A DNA stretch of 5,337 nt, taken from NCBI GenBank assembly GCA_003552885.1, contig PUPA01000239.1, positions 1 to 5,337 on the forward strand, given 5' to 3'. A model generated the notes under the pieces. It ran no database searches, was not told the DNA's origin, and saw only the letters and a list, made by a program, of their open reading frames with translations. Shown one piece after another: positions 4,925 to 5,337 of this stretch (position 1 is its first letter; every line of letters starts with the position of its first letter). Position numbers and translations under genes: made by a program. The DNA comes from Natrialbaceae archaeon. GTDB lineage: Archaea; Halobacteriota; Halobacteria; Halobacteriales; Natrialbaceae.

Positions 4925-5290
4925 ATGACCGACGAGCGCCCGTTCGAACTCGCCCTCGAGAACCGGCTGATGGGAAAGGGGATCTACCTCACGGAGTGGG
5001 AAGAAGACGGGGAGACGGTCGAGCTCGTCTACGAGACGGTCGGCGAGCTCCCCGCGGTGACCAGCGACGAGGTCGGCCAGGTCGTCCGGACGCTGCTCGC
5101 GGTCGCCGACGAGCGCGACTGGACGGCCCGGACCCTGCAGGCGACTTCGCGTACGACCGACGGCGAGTCACGCGGCAGCTGGCACGTCGAGGCCGACTGG
5201 TTCGAGGGGCTCTACGGCGAGCTCTCGGAGGTCGAGTTCTCCCGACGGGTGCTCGCCACCGTCGGACCTCCGTCGGACGGACACCAGTAA
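4925..5290 (+). CDS. Small uncharacterised haloarchaeal protein
   Basis: The product is 121 residues from ATG 4925 to TAA 5288-5290. I do not recognise a named family, although the sequence has the look of small haloarchaeal proteins found widely in that class (from memory, not checked). It is acidic and soluble, with no signal peptide, membrane segment, Cys pair or nucleotide-binding motif. Visible parts are: an amphipathic start FELALENRLMGKGIYLTEWEEDGETVELVYETVG (7-40), reading as helix then two strands; a helix around DEVGQVVRTLLAVADERDW (48-66); a strand ARTLQATSRT (68-77); and the C-terminal SWHVEADWFEGLYGELSEVEFSRRVLATV (85-113), with three aromatic residues and a terminal helix. This suggests a compact alpha/beta fold. 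It follows tpiA on the same strand after 73 bases, too loose a link to infer a shared role. Composition matches its neighbours, so it is probably a real native gene. Confidence 0.75.
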   Translation: MTDERPFELALENRLMGKGIYLTEWEEDGETVELVYETVGELPAVTSDEVGQVVRTLLAVADERDWTARTLQATSRTTDGESRGSWHVEADWFEGLYGELSEVEFSRRVLATVGPPSDGHQ

Positions 5291-5292
5291 GG

Positions 5293-5297
5293 TTATT
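5293..5297 (+). promoter_or_regulatory. TATA-like element before the gene at the right edge
   Basis: TTATT, within AAGGTTATTCTCC, is about 31 bases upstream of the ATG at 5327 and begins three bases after the TAA of the preceding gene. It is one of the more AT-rich short stretches on this side of the window. Confidence 0.35.
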
Positions 5298-5299
5298 CT

Positions 5300-5319
5300 C
5301 CGGGGACACGCGTCTCCGG
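5300..5319. repeat. 8-bp inverted repeat between stop 5290 and start 5327
   Basis: CCGGGGAC (5300-5307) pairs with GTCTCCGG (5312-5319), including one G-U pair, around the loop ACGC. No T-tract follows, so it does not look like an archaeal terminator. Its place just after the TATA-like element at 5293 fits an operator or a leader hairpin better. Confidence 0.4.
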
Positions 5320-5326
5320 ACGACCG

Positions 5327-5337
5327 ATGACCGGACG
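5327..5337 (+). CDS. Probable start of the next plus-strand gene, cut by the window edge
   Basis: ATG at 5327 is followed by only two more full codons and part of a fourth (M-T-G-). The case rests on the TATA-like element about 31 bases upstream and the matching orientation of the two genes before it. The product cannot be named from so little sequence. Confidence 0.35.

Overview
The window reads as chromosomal DNA of an extremely halophilic archaeon (class Halobacteria). The evidence is a high G+C content, proteins rich in Asp and Glu with few Lys residues, and starts that mostly lack a Shine-Dalgarno site but have a TATA-like element about 28-31 bases upstream. The methylmalonyl-CoA mutase is a separate catalytic subunit, as in archaea, and the triosephosphate isomerase is of the short archaeal type. 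The genus cannot be fixed from the sequence alone.

Layout. On the minus strand from the left edge come: the 5' part of a hexapeptide-repeat (left-handed beta-helix) acyltransferase, cut by the window edge (1-698); a 488-base interval with no convincing gene, holding several inverted repeats and a short G-rich tandem array (699-1186); a pyridoxamine-phosphate-oxidase-like flavin-barrel protein (1187-1648); the catalytic subunit of methylmalonyl-CoA mutase (1730-3409); and a GNAT N-acetyltransferase (3484-4062). A 144-base divergent promoter region follows. On the plus strand are triosephosphate isomerase (4207-4851), a small haloarchaeal protein of unknown function (4925-5290), and the probable first codons of another gene at the right edge (5327).

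The genes do not form an evident single pathway. The mutase acts in propionyl-CoA / methylmalonyl-CoA metabolism. The isomerase is central to glycolysis and gluconeogenesis. The other genes are two predicted acyl- or acetyltransferases, one predicted flavoprotein and one unknown. Each gene from 1187 to 5290 has its own TATA-like element at the leaderless distance, so most may be single-gene transcripts.

I see no mobile element, CRISPR array, tRNA or rRNA, and no strong sign of a new multi-gene system. The most unusual parts are non-coding: a ~17-base repeat array just past the 3' end of the flavoprotein gene; a dense set of inverted repeats in the 699-1186 interval; a 22-base tandem repeat directly upstream of the isomerase promoter; and inverted repeats placed on or around three of the predicted promoters.
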